From assembly GCA_036924285.1 (NCBI GenBank), contig JAYKYS010000012.1, positions 5,022,001 to 5,086,000 of the forward strand: a stretch of DNA of 64,000 nucleotides, read 5' to 3'. Within the stretch, counting starts at the first letter, position 1; every line of letters begins with the position of its first letter. The notes below the pieces were generated by a model, which was given only the letters and a program-made list of their open reading frames with translations, was not told the DNA's origin and did not search any database. Below are positions 48,970 through 59,475 of this stretch, piece after piece. This DNA is from Asterella californica (Eukaryota > Streptophyta > Marchantiopsida > Marchantiales > Aytoniaceae). The position numbers were made by a program, and so were the translations under genes.

Positions 48970-50114
48970 AAGAAAGAAAACAAGGGTTGCTTCATCCTCT
49001 GCCGATTCCAGTCCGACCTTGGGAAAGCATCAGCATGGACTTCATTATCTCTCTGTCTGACTCGAATGGATATAATGTGATTTTTGTGATAGTTGATCGG
49101 TTTAGCAAACTAGCGAAGTTTGCTCCGACCTTGGATACTGCAACAGCGTTCACGACTTCTCGGTTGTTCCTAGATACTTGGTGGCGTTCACACGGATTAT
49201 CTCGAAGTATCATTTCAGATAGAGACTCTAAGTTCACAAGTGTCTTTTGGAAACACTTGTTCCAAAAATTGGGGACTAAGTTAAAATTTAGTACCGCCTT
49301 TCATCCGAAAACAGATGGGCAAACGGAACGAGTTAACTCGATTCTGAATCAATACTTGAGGAATTATGTGAGCGCGGACCAAAGTGATTGGGCGGAGTGG
49401 CTCAGTCTTGCTGAGTATTGCTACAATTCCACAAAGTATTCGACAACCGGCGAATCGCCTTTCTTGCTGGCTTACGGACGTGAGCCAGAAGGGCCTCTTG
49501 ACTTGACTCTTGCAAGGAGTTCTACATCGGCACGACCAAGAACACGGCAAACATCAGCTGAAGAGTTGGTGGCGGCAATGCAGCGGCGCGAGGAGCAAGT
49601 AAAGAAGAACCTCAAGAAGGCGCAGCAACGATACACGAAGCAGGTAAACAAGCATCGGCGGCAAGTGAAGTTTCAAGTGGACGAAGAAGTATGGTTAAGT
49701 ACGAAAAACTTCACACTTCCGAAAGAAATATCGACGAAGTTTTCATCGAAGTTTGCGGGACCTTTTGTCATTGTGAAGAATCCACACGAAGATGTCTATA
49801 CGTTAGACCTTCCTCGCGAGTGGCAGTTGCATCCGACTTTTCATGTTTCTTTATTAAAGAAATACTTCAAGGATGATTTGCGGCCGGAGCGCAAACAAGT
49901 ACTCAGGCCTCAACCTGATGTCGTGCAAGGCGAAGCAGAATATGAGGTGGAGTCCATTTTGCGATCTCGGCGCAAATCAAACTGGATGGAGTACTTGGTC
50001 AAATGGCGTGGTTACCATTTGAAGGAAGCAACTTGGGTGCCAGAGGAAGATCTCGCCCATGCAAGCGACGTATTAGACCTATTCGAACGGAGACAAGGAC
50101 AACAAGGACGGTAG
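48970..50114 (+). CDS. Integrase C-terminal two-thirds with chromodomain (chromovirus Ty3/gypsy)
   Basis: An open frame reading through 48963-50114; the first recognisable integrase residues are ERKQGLLHPLPIPVRPWES. The core shows the first Asp in SMDFIISL, the second in IISDRDSKF and Glu in FHPKTDGQTERVN, with 35 residues between the last two (DD35E). A GPF motif (KFAGPFVIV) follows. A C-terminal chromodomain (YEVESILRSRRK, EYLVKWRGYHLKEATWVPEEDL) is the mark of chromoviruses and targets integration to marked chromatin. The frame is intact for 375 codons from the first alternative start, but the zinc-binding N-terminus is missing, so function is doubtful. It differs clearly from the A to D integrases. 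Confidence 0.9.
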
Positions 50115-50847
50115 CAAGATGAGGACATCTCCTTCCAGCGAGGGGTGAAGAAACGACGAACCATACGAGTAGCAACTTGAGACGATTTGAGTCGATGAAC
50201 TTTGTACCTTTGTCTTGTATTTGGAAATAAAGATTTTGTTTCTGGAAATTTTGTCTAAGTGTATTGGTAGTGCATGGCTATGACTAGTTCTGATCAGATG
50301 CCTAGGATGTTGTCAAGAGGAGGAACGAAGCACACTCAAAGGAAGCGAGCTAGTTTGGATAAGCATCTAAATCAAGACTAAGTCTTGATGTCAAGACTTA
50401 GGTTTGCCGTAGCGTTGGCAAAGCAAGTATGAACTTTCATACTTGTCTTGGGGCTTGGGGTGATCTTGCTTTGCGGTTTTCTAACTGCAAAGTAAACTTA
50501 GTCGCGCGTCTAAGTCAAATCAGATTGCGATCGGAAAGTGAGTTACGGGGGACCTTGTAAGTAGGTGTGAATACTTATAGTTAGCAAGTTAGAGTCTTAA
50601 GTAGAATGTTTAGAAGTTGTCAACTAGTTTTGTTTAGGGTAAGCCAAAAAGATAAGGCTTTTCCCGAGACTAGTTGGAATTTTCTAAGTGTTCTAGCGAC
50701 AACTTAAGACTCAAGCCAAGAAGGGAATTGCGGGTTAGTTACCAGAACGCAATTCTGACGCCAAGGGGTTGGCTACCCATCTTGAACTTGGTGTTAACTT
50801 AAAGGATCATTGTTGATGAGGGCATCAACCTCCAAAGTGGGGGTGAG
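50115..50847 (+). other. 3' untranslated region and polypurine tract of F
   Basis: No coding sequence. It ends in AAAGTGGGGGTGAG, a likely polypurine tract that primes plus-strand synthesis, immediately before the LTR start TGTCGCGCC at 50848. Confidence 0.65.
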
Positions 50848-51959
50848 TGTCGCGCCCCTCATTCTCAAGATCGAGCGCAGACGAGAACAACAGAACCCTA
50901 GCAGACTTGCGCTAGGTTGTGAACGCTGCGAGTAGAACTTAACGAAAGCCAGCAAGTCGAGATCAGATGAACCCTAAGTGGTTCTCTGAACCAAGGTTAG
51001 AACCTTGGGTTAGGACATAAGGGCCTACCCCCAAGAGGGCCCCAGACGAACGCTGACATAAGGGGACGAGTCTGGGAATGGGCTGAAACATGAGTCTTAG
51101 ACATAGGTCTGAGACGTGGGACCGAGACGTGGGTCCGAGACGCAGACGAACCACAGGGTTCGACCTTGGGTCTGGACCACAGGTTTCAGAAAAACTGCTA
51201 AGTGTTGGAGCTCCATGGACGTTTTAGGTCGTGGTCGGAGCTCCACGTAAGATCTAGAGGTGAGTGAGATATCATGGGAAAGGTCTCGTCGAGAGCTTTC
51301 CAGTGATATATAACACTCCTCGATCTGACCTCCGAGCTGGAAGTTATGGTCGAACCACAATCGAGTTGTGGTATAATTTTCAGGGACCAAAGAGGAGGGC
51401 GGGGCCGCCGATCCCCAGAAGTATATAGGAGAGGGGCTCGATGCCTGGGTGGGTCAGGACGAGTCACCCGACCCCAGGGTTCGGCGGGCGGACTCTGGGG
51501 GTATGAGGTGATGGCTGGGTCAATTCCAAGACACGTTCCGATCTAGACTTGGACGTCTAGACTTAGGAACGATGTAAGGGCTGGGGCAAGACTAGAGAAC
51601 GAGTCGGCGGGTTAGACCACCGTTCGGGAGCCTAGACCCAGACGGACATCACGGGCGGTTGGGCCGCTAGGTGTGCTGGAGGCACCGTTTAGGACCCTGG
51701 ACTTTATGGGAAGTCCGCCCCAAGTCATCTTGTGACTTGCTCATGTTTGGGACCGACTTAGGCGGATCTAAGTCGAGACTTAGGATTGCTGAGCTTGATG
51801 GTTAGGGAGACGGTCCGGCTCCGGTCCGGACCAACCAGAACTAAGGTAAGTGGTGCATGGACGCTAACTTGTGATTGTGTTTGCAGGTTAGTGGTGTAAA
51901 GTTTGCGACCTACTGAGCTAGAGCTTCCGCTGACGCAACAAGGCGGTAGGTGCACGAAA
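50848..51959 (+). repeat. Full 3' LTR of F (1112 bp)
   Basis: Starts TGTCGCGC and ends GCACGAAA. The left inverted copy ends GCGCGAAA, so the LTR has short terminal inverted repeats. A promoter-like TATATAA lies near 51308 and TATATAGG near 51423. The 3' (U5) end lies directly against the TGATC target duplication. Confidence 0.85.
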
Positions 51960-51964
51960 TGATC

Positions 51965-53300
51965 ATTCCAAAGAGAGATAAACAATCTGTCTCCACAGGT
52001 GCTCCTATCAAGTATTCCTTGTCACTCTTCTTCCAGTAACTACTCCCCATAGTTCTCACTTGACTTGAAGGTAGTCTCTCTACCGTGAATTTAATACCTT
52101 AGTACCAAAACACACCACATATATATTTCCATCCTCATCATCTTGTCCTACAGCCCGTCCAATAGGACTAGTATCGGCAGTAGAGATAATAAATCTGTCC
52201 AACTCATATGTTACCTTCCGTAGAGTTGGTGGTGAAGACAAAAGATCCTTCAACTTCTTCATGGATTTGCTTTGCTCCTCTTGCCATTGATATCTTTATC
52301 CTTTCCTCAGCAACTTGTACAATGGATCTGCTACATGTGCAAAGTGTGAAATCCATATATGATAAAACACACATGCACCTAAGAATCTTCTCACCTCAGT
52401 AATTGTTCCACATATCTCCTTCATTCTTTGAATGACATCAACCTTGTTTCGACAAGACTTTCGACCATAAGATCTACATAGGTGCCTCACAATTAACACC
52501 TCTTGTTCTCCAAACACATACTTTGCTCCTGATAAAGTCAAATGAACCTCCTCCAACCGACTCAATATCTTATCATAGTCAGCTATATGATCTGCAACAA
52601 ACTTACCTCATTCTTCTCCTCCTCAGCACATCTTTTAATCGACACATCATCAAGGAATGGCATAGTTTTATCAGGAATGAATTCCCTCAAAACTTTGTTC
52701 ATATCATTCATATGTGCTATAGAATTGGTAGCACCTTGTGGCAAGGTGCACATCCTTAGTAGCCCTAAAGGTGTCCTCATTGTAGTCAAGTCTCTACTCT
52801 CAAAAGATAATTGAAACTGATCATACCCTGAATACAAATCTCTCATTGAATAGATAGCACGACCAGCAAAAGCTTTTGCAAACTCGTCTACAATAGGTCT
52901 TATATCCATATTCCTAATAGTCACATTGTTAACTGGCTGCATATCTTGAATAAATCTCAAGGCTCCACTCTTCTTTGGAACAATAAACCATCTACTAGAA
53001 TAGGGAGCTATAGATGGTTCCAAGATACCCACCCTAATCCTCTCTTTGAGCTAATCTATCAATTTTGGTAGATGAGCTCTAAGTACAAGGATAAGACGTA
53101 GATTCTAAAGCACATGTGGTATAGTAAAGACTACCATAGGTGCAACTACATTTAGATCTATACATCTTATTTCATGCGGTTCAAGCGCAAATGCCTTATC
53201 ATGCCTAGATAGCATCTCCTTGAAGCTCTTCTTCTCTTGCTCAGTAAGAAATCCATCACCTCCAATCTTCAGTTCATTCAGTGTTGTTTCTGTGAATTGG
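51965..53300 (-). pseudogene. Element D: reverse transcriptase and RNase H
   Basis: The best frame (53032-52583) shows LEPSIAPYSSRWFIVPKKSG, DLYSGYDQFQLSFESRDLTTM, TLPQGATNS and the catalytic box MPFLDDVSIK (F-x-D-D), all hallmarks of Ty3/gypsy reverse transcriptase. The connection and RNase H follow in 52565-52296 and 52262-52080. Frames are broken in at least three places. Confidence 0.85.
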
Positions 53301-54430
53301 TGCCCAATTCTTCTTGGCTCTCTGAGTGTCGATTATTATGCAGTTTGCTCCATCTTCCGAATGTAGTCGAGTGATAAAGACAAAGCCACTGGTTTGACTT
53401 TCTTTATCACTGACTTGTACTTGGTCTCCACATACACCTATTATTGGTCTATAAACTTACCAATGACATCATAAAGCTCCTTGGAGCTCACTCTCACCAC
53501 TCTATCTACATCTCTATAGAGCTTTCTAATATAGATTTCAACTCCTCTATAGTATCTACCAAATATTGTTCTTCAAACACTCATATATGTATTCATCTCT
53601 TGCTAACTCTCCACTATCCCACAAAGATTGTTGTACATATCTCACAGATTGCCTCTCAAACCTCTTTAGACTCTCAACCTTCATAGAACATACTGATCCA
53701 CATGATGCCAAGCCTAAGAAACTAGTGGATAAAGCTTCTTGCTCTATGAGATTAGGCGAGAATCCTATCTCTACTGTACCATTGAAGTCTCGCTCTTCAA
53801 TGACATTCGGCCAAACCCCTAGACTCTCTAAACTCTTGAGTAATCTTAGGTAGTGGACAGTCTCTCAAGCTAGCACGATTCCTTTCATGTTCTGCAACAA
53901 CAATCAAGAACTGAACTGCTCTTCTGCCATCTCTACTATGTATCCTAGCATAGGCTGAACCATCATCCATAACTCGTGTCTTCATTCTAATAGCACTAAT
54001 GTAAGGCTGCCTTAGGTATATTGACATATCTTGTACAAAGAAATTTTGAACATCATTGATGTCACCTACAGTTATCTTGATGTTGAGACCAGCACTGTAG
54101 AGTTCTCCCCTCTGGTTGTTGACAACACGAATAAGCCACGATGGTTAGCGTCTATGGACCACCTCCCACGCTTGTACAACTCCTTAGACATTAGATTAAT
54201 CTCTGAGCCGCGATCAATCAATGCAACCACAAGTTCCTCTAGATCTCTCAACTTCACTAAGGGGTCTGTAGTTGCTCTTGCCCAATGGTTGCGAGAGTAA
54301 TGACTCTTTTGTGATGCTTCCACCTCATCTTCAAACCTCACATGCTGATCTGATCTCCCTCTGATGCTTGAAAGTAGTACCTAGCAATCTCGTCTTCCTC
54401 ATCTTCCGACAGTCTGATCCCTAGAGTGCT
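53301..54430 (-). pseudogene. Element D: protease and linker
   Basis: Frame 54341-54072 has ALIDRGSEINLMSKELYKRG, the protease active site, in which the canonical D-S/T-G is D-R-G. The later protease part is in frame 54027-53797 (AIRMKTRVMDDGSAYARI). A diverged linker follows to the reverse transcriptase. Confidence 0.75.
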
Positions 54431-55876
54431 AAGTGTAGCATTTTCATCCAAAATCTAGCATTTCCTCTTGATGATATCTATGATAACCTCATGGAACTCA
54501 CGCTTTGTTATCTCAAGAATCTCATCCAAAGTAAACTCAACCTTCCCATTCAAGATCCGATTCTCTAACACTTGCCTCAAGTCTGTAGCAATCTCAATGT
54601 CAGACTGAAGTTTGTATGCATGTGTCTTATCCTTCTCCTTGCTTTTCTCCATCTCCTTTGGTGTTGTACGTGGTACATCATCCTAGTCTCCACCCGAGTA
54701 GATGTTGTCTCATGCCTTGTCTCTGGTGTAGCCCTTTCACTCCTTGTGGCAGACCGTTTGACTATAGAAGCCTCACTTGCATCCTCTCTCCCTGCGTTTT
54801 TCTTCTAGTACAGTCTCATGATGACTCCGTGCAACATACGTATGCACTGACATAGTATCCACAGGGTCATCCCATCTTGTAGCTTCTTGAATTGAGTTGC
54901 AAACTCTCTGTAACACATCCTTTTTTAGCTATGTTCTAGCTACGGATCTCACTACATTAGACCACAACCCAGTAGTCCATTTTCTTCTCTCCATTTCCAC
55001 TTTCACTCCACAAGTAGCAACATCCACAAGAGAAACAACATGTGATGTACACATTTCATTTACAAGCCTTTTCATACCACCCTTGCCAAAGTTGGTTCCC
55101 AGCATCATTTCAGTCTTTCTAATGAATCTTACCATCTTTGAAGAAGATAAGATCCTTCCTTAGTGCATTTGTAAACTCCTCACATTCTCTTCTTACATGG
55201 TCTAGGCTATCACACCATATACAGCAATGAACAAAGCCTTCTCTCATCTTGGGTCTCTGCATCGCATATTGTACATTATGTTCTTCCTCTTCTAGTCTAG
55301 TGAGCTTAAGCTGTTCATATCCTTGATCAACTCATCTAGTGGTGAATCTTTCTCTCTAGAAACTACCAAGGTGGGCTTAGTGGGCAATTGCTTTACTTAC
55401 CACCACTTTGTCCTTTCTTCTCTATCTCTTGGTCAGCAAAGAGACAGCTTCTTCAACCTCCTTCCAATTAGTCTTTAATCCTCTCTTCTCACTCTTGTCT
55501 TCCAACAAGAACTCAAGCTTCTCCTGAATAGTCACGTCTGCTGCTTGTAGAAGAAGCTCTGTCTTCTCCACCTCTAGTGTAAGCTTATCTGTCCTAGAAA
55601 GCTGAGCATACTGACAATCAAACTCCCTTAACAACTCATTTGCAGACAAATTGTTGTTGGGCTTAACCACCCACTCCAAGAATGTTCTCTTGGTCACCCT
55701 CTCCGAATCTTCAGTGTAGTACTCCTCCTTTAAGGCGCGCATAAAGCTCTCCCAACTCTGTCCTTGTTGCTGCTTGAGCTCCTTCACATGCTCACGATCT
55801 CAAGGATAAGAGCAAGTTCAAAGTTCTCCACCATCTCCTTCTCAGACACCTTGTTCACCTCCATGTCCTTAGCATA
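54431..55876 (-). pseudogene. Element D: central and C-terminal gag
   Basis: The 121-codon frame 55787-55422 (EEYYTEDSERVTKRTFLEWV, LLREFDCQYAQL) is the capsid-like part. A clear CCHC zinc knuckle (C-x2-C-x4-H-x4-C, CIWCDSLDHVRREC) lies at 55223-55182, the nucleic-acid-binding end of gag. The later segment (54652-54455) matches the A/C block before protease. The frame is broken several times and is cut at about 55876-55883 by repeat X. Confidence 0.8.
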
Positions 55877-55883
55877 GTACCGT

Positions 55884-57586
55884 TGTCGTGTCTGATTTGC
55901 GTGAAGGATGTCTAGGAAAACGCGAGGTTCTTGGATGTGCAGATGTACTGTGCTGAACAGAGACAAGACAGAGAAAAACAATCATGAAAACGAGCGCTGC
56001 AATATATACCAACTCTCAATTACATACACTGCCGGTTCTTTCTTCCTAAGAACACTAAACTGAGAAACAGACCAGAGCCGTCTGTAATCTGCTTCAAAAA
56101 TCTCGAGTCCCTGAATCTCAACCCATACCCAAAACTATTGAAGCGTAGCTCAAAGCAAAAGAAACATCCCTTTTCTAACAAACAGAGCTGCACATGTACC
56201 ACACAATTCAAACCCAAGTCCAAACAACGTTCATGTACAAGCTCTTAGCTAAAGCTAGCTACCACAAGCTGTACATAACCAACTAGAACTCTAACGAACT
56301 CAAAATGACAAAATCCGTAGCGAAGAAACCAAAAAAGATCTATCTGAGAACTTTTTTCTTTCATCAAACGATCTTCAAATGTCGATAGGATCTTCTTCCC
56401 TGACTCCGTTGGCCCAGAAAATCTTCAGATCCGACTCCCAACAGCCGAGATATCGCCGATTTTCGATCGTAGTTGACCGAACCTTCCAAAACTCCTCCCT
56501 GCGGCTTAGAACCGCACACATCGCTCAAACGGATCGTCTGATCTGATATCTGTCTTCTCTGGTAGGTAGATCTAGCTACCCTGAACTCAACAAGACTCCA
56601 AACAAGCAGTTTGGAGTTCTCTTTGCAAAATCACGCAAGAAATTTGGTCGCAAGTTGCAAAAAACTGACGTAAATCGACTCCCTACGGCTCAAAATCGCT
56701 CACCACACCCAAATCAACAATCCAATCCACATATGGTCTTCTCCTATGCGTAGGTGAAGACTCCTTGATCGTGTAGGCACTAAGAACGAAGAGCTTGGCT
56801 CATCAATCGAGAAGAACAAACCAATCTCAGGTCGCAAGTGAACGAAAATATGACGTAAGCGCTTCCCTGCGAGCCAATTTCACTCAGAACTCCCAAACCG
56901 TCTGATGAAACTTCGTATCATCTTCAATTTTCTGAAGAACTCGTTGTTCTGATCTCAATGGATCCAAGGACAACAAGTTTGGACTCCGGAACGGCTTGAA
57001 CGGTCCAACTCTCTTTCACAGGTCACTTAAGCTCTCCAAATCTCCCTCATGCGTCCCAATTTCTCCCAGTACACACCCTTCGATCCGTCTCCTCACGAAT
57101 CGTCTTAACTAACGCGTAGCCTGCATAGATCTGAATCCAACAACGCCGTGCGTGCTTGCATTAGCTCTCCAAATCTCCCGAACCGTCCGCTTATAGGTCG
57201 TAGATGCAAGCTAGTCCCTTAAGCAGCCCCCTTACGTCAGTCACAGTACGTACAAGTTTTCTCCAATTATCAAGAAGCATGCCTCTTGTGTCCTTAGTAT
57301 AACGCTTGGAGCAGCAAATACCCAGTCAGCAAAATAAACTAAGGCCTAGCTTGATTTTCTCTTCTTTCGAGTCGCGTAACTTCACCACTAGGCGTCCAAA
57401 TGAAGTAGACAAAGTGCTTATGAAAAGCTGACAAGGAGCTCTACCCATCGATGCGATGAAAGTGAAGATGCCAAGTTGTGCTAAAAGCTCGTAAGCTGAG
57501 ACCTAGCTTGTTTTACCAATGAGTGTCTTTGGAGCGATAACTGTCGAAATTTGATTTTCATATAGAAGCCGGTCCACGACACGACA
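55884..57586. mobile_element. Repeat X: solo-LTR-like insertion in gag of D
   Basis: Begins TGTCGTGTC and ends GACACGACA, a perfect 9-bp terminal inverted repeat with TG...CA ends. It splits the gag coding sequence: KYMR lies on one side and YYAKDMEVNK on the other. A short duplication is visible (ACCG at 55879-55882 and 57586-57589, overlapping the terminal A), though slightly decayed. No internal ORF is evident, which fits a solo LTR formed by recombination. Its first 500 bp recur at 13499-14020. Confidence 0.75.
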
Positions 57587-57802
57587 CCGCATGTACTTGG
57601 AAATATCTCTTCTCCTGAACTTGTCCATCTTGTGCACCACTGATTGCAATGCCTTGGTTGCTAACACCTCCTTCCTCTCGATGCTCTGTTGCTGCTGCAT
57701 AAACATGTGAAAAGCTTAGAATATCTGCATTGTAACAACATCAAATTGAATAGGTTGTTGAGTAGCAGCAACACCTCCTCTTGATGATCCTTGGTTGATC
57801 AT
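57587..57802 (-). pseudogene. Element D: gag N-terminus
   Basis: ATG at 57802 (MINQGSSRGGVAATQQPIQF), then one in-frame stop (TAA, near 57727) and MQQQQSIERKEVLATKALQSVVHKMDKF before the X insertion. The Gln-rich start is typical of gag leaders. Confidence 0.65.
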
Positions 57803-57929
57803 GATCTCTTATCTAGCACACTCTCAAGATAACTCCCACCCTAGGTGTTCACATCGAGTTCATCAAAAAGAAGTATGTTAGAGTGTGATACGTCTACCTA
57901 GGAAAGCGCTGAGCTTTAGGTTACAACTT

Positions 57930-59475
57930 GGCACTATAAGCAATTACACAGGTCTGTTGGGTCCTCTAATGTGTTCAGAAAGAAAAAATTAAGTCTATCA
58001 AGTAGTAATAAGATCAGACGGTGAACTTTAACACTCAAGAATAGAAAAAAAATAAGACTTTAGACTTCGAAACTTCCCTTACATGTAAAGGAAGCCTTAC
58101 TGAACAGACATACAAAATTTCAGCCTGAGATCAAATTTGAGCATTGAGATATGGGCAAAAACGTTTTGATTGAGAAAATTACAGTAATTTCTTACACCCA
58201 GATGGCTACTTCGACCTAGAACAGAAACTTTGGCTTGATAACTTTCATTCATTCTTACATGATTTGTAGTCTACAGCATGCTGAACAACCTTACGAAATT
58301 TGACTTGCTGGTTGTACACAGTTCTCTAGATCTCGAGCTTGGAAGTTGCCGGTTTAGATAAAGAGCTTTTCAGACCTCCTCTGCTTCAGCGAGCTCCCTG
58401 AATCATTCACTCACTCAAATGACATGAAACTTATTTGACAATCGTAGCCCTGCTGACATTGATGTTTTTTGATTGTACAATAGATTGTATAATTCTAAAA
58501 TGTCTGCATGATCGGGGCAAGTTCTGTAAAAACAAAGAAATCTCCGGTAGCGTAAGAAATAATCCACGTAGTCTCGTTCGCAAGGCTCGGTGCTGAGTCC
58601 GCTACTCTGCAATATCATACTACATCACCTCGACAAGACTCCCGCTAGACGCCTGAGACGCGTTGAAACTTTGGACCTCTATATTATACTACAGATCCTC
58701 TCCCGCACAACCATGAAGGTTTGAAGCGATTATCTCGATTCTGCTGCAATTGACACCAAAAACCTCAAAATCAACAAATATGATACAATTTCGACTCAAT
58801 CTGAACTTCAAATTGGCATAACTCCCTCTTTATTGCTCCAAATCAATCGAAATTTGCACTGATAGTGACTGGCACAACGAGCTCTCTCACCTTATGCTCT
58901 CAAATCTTCGAATGCCCTTACCCAAAGCTTGAACTGCTCCTAAGACTTCTGCTTCGAAGTTTAGGGTTTCACAAAGGACAAAATGGACCAATGGGAGTTC
59001 AAAGGTTCACTTCCCTGTCCTTTTGTGTCTCCAATCCATGTGGCAACTTAATTTCACACATAGGTTACTTGTCAAACCTCTAAAGTGCCAACGTAAACTT
59101 TAAACTACATGCGAAGACATGTAAAATGACATGTAACTCCAAAAGATAACTTAAACAAGCTAGAAAGCATGCATGGGCGACATGTAAGCACACCCATGAG
59201 TTAAACTCTATCCACATGATAAACCTAAAGTTACGTACTTTGAACAACATGGATAAGTATGAAGTCACTTGCATATGCGTACGAGTGTTTGAACAAGATA
59301 AATAACATACTCTCAATCTATTAGAACTCAAAATATATAACATAACAGTGTTAACATCATAAACAAAGGTGTCAAATATATGCATAAGAAACTAGAAGTA
59401 ATATTTAGCTAACTTTTAGAACTATTAAACTCAAGTGTTGGAGTAGAAGTGTTGTATGTAGCCGCCAAGTAGTAC
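57930..59475 (-). mobile_element. Element D 5' LTR, with a small insertion
   Basis: Homologous to 45696-46560 from about 58190 to 59475. The homology is interrupted at 58463-58704 by unrelated sequence. The inner edge (about 57930) is approximate because the matching part of the 3' LTR is missing. No convincing tRNA-complementary primer-binding site was found. Confidence 0.65.
58463..58704. repeat. Unidentified 242-bp insertion in the D 5' LTR
   Basis: Absent from the corresponding positions in 45.9 kb and 14.5 kb, where GCTGA.A.TGAACGCAACCA is continuous. It starts with TTTTTT a few bases after the junction and is richer in GC than its surroundings. No tRNA-like box B, reading frame or known small RNA was recognised. 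No clear target duplication was seen. Confidence 0.5.

Larger units (their letters stand above)
48133..51964 (+). mobile_element. Insertion F: chromovirus derivative with inverted LTR ends, plus 5-bp target duplication
   Basis: The element proper is 48138-51959 (3822 bp), flanked by TGATC at 48133-48137 and 51960-51964. Removing it and one TGATC restores continuity of the RNase H frame of element D. It consists of an inverted partial LTR (48138-48969), the 3' part of an integrase gene (48970-50114), a 3' untranslated region (50115-50847) and a full LTR (50848-51959). Gag, protease, reverse transcriptase and RNase H are absent, so it cannot be autonomous. Confidence 0.9.
45696..59475 (-). mobile_element. 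Gypsy element D, hosting insertions F and X
   Basis: Minus-strand order: LTR (59475-about 57930), gag from an ATG at 57802, gag interrupted by X (55884-57586), protease (54341-53797), reverse transcriptase and RNase H (53032-51965), insertion F (48138-51959), rest of RNase H, integrase (47969-46501), LTR (46560-45696, truncated). Without F and X it is about 8.25 kb. This gives a timeline: D inserted first, then X and F separately. Confidence 0.8.

Noticed and set aside
48138..51959. Possibility that the inverted LTRs mark two separate LTR insertions in opposite orientation
   Set aside because: A single TGATC duplication brackets the whole unit and none is seen at the inner borders.
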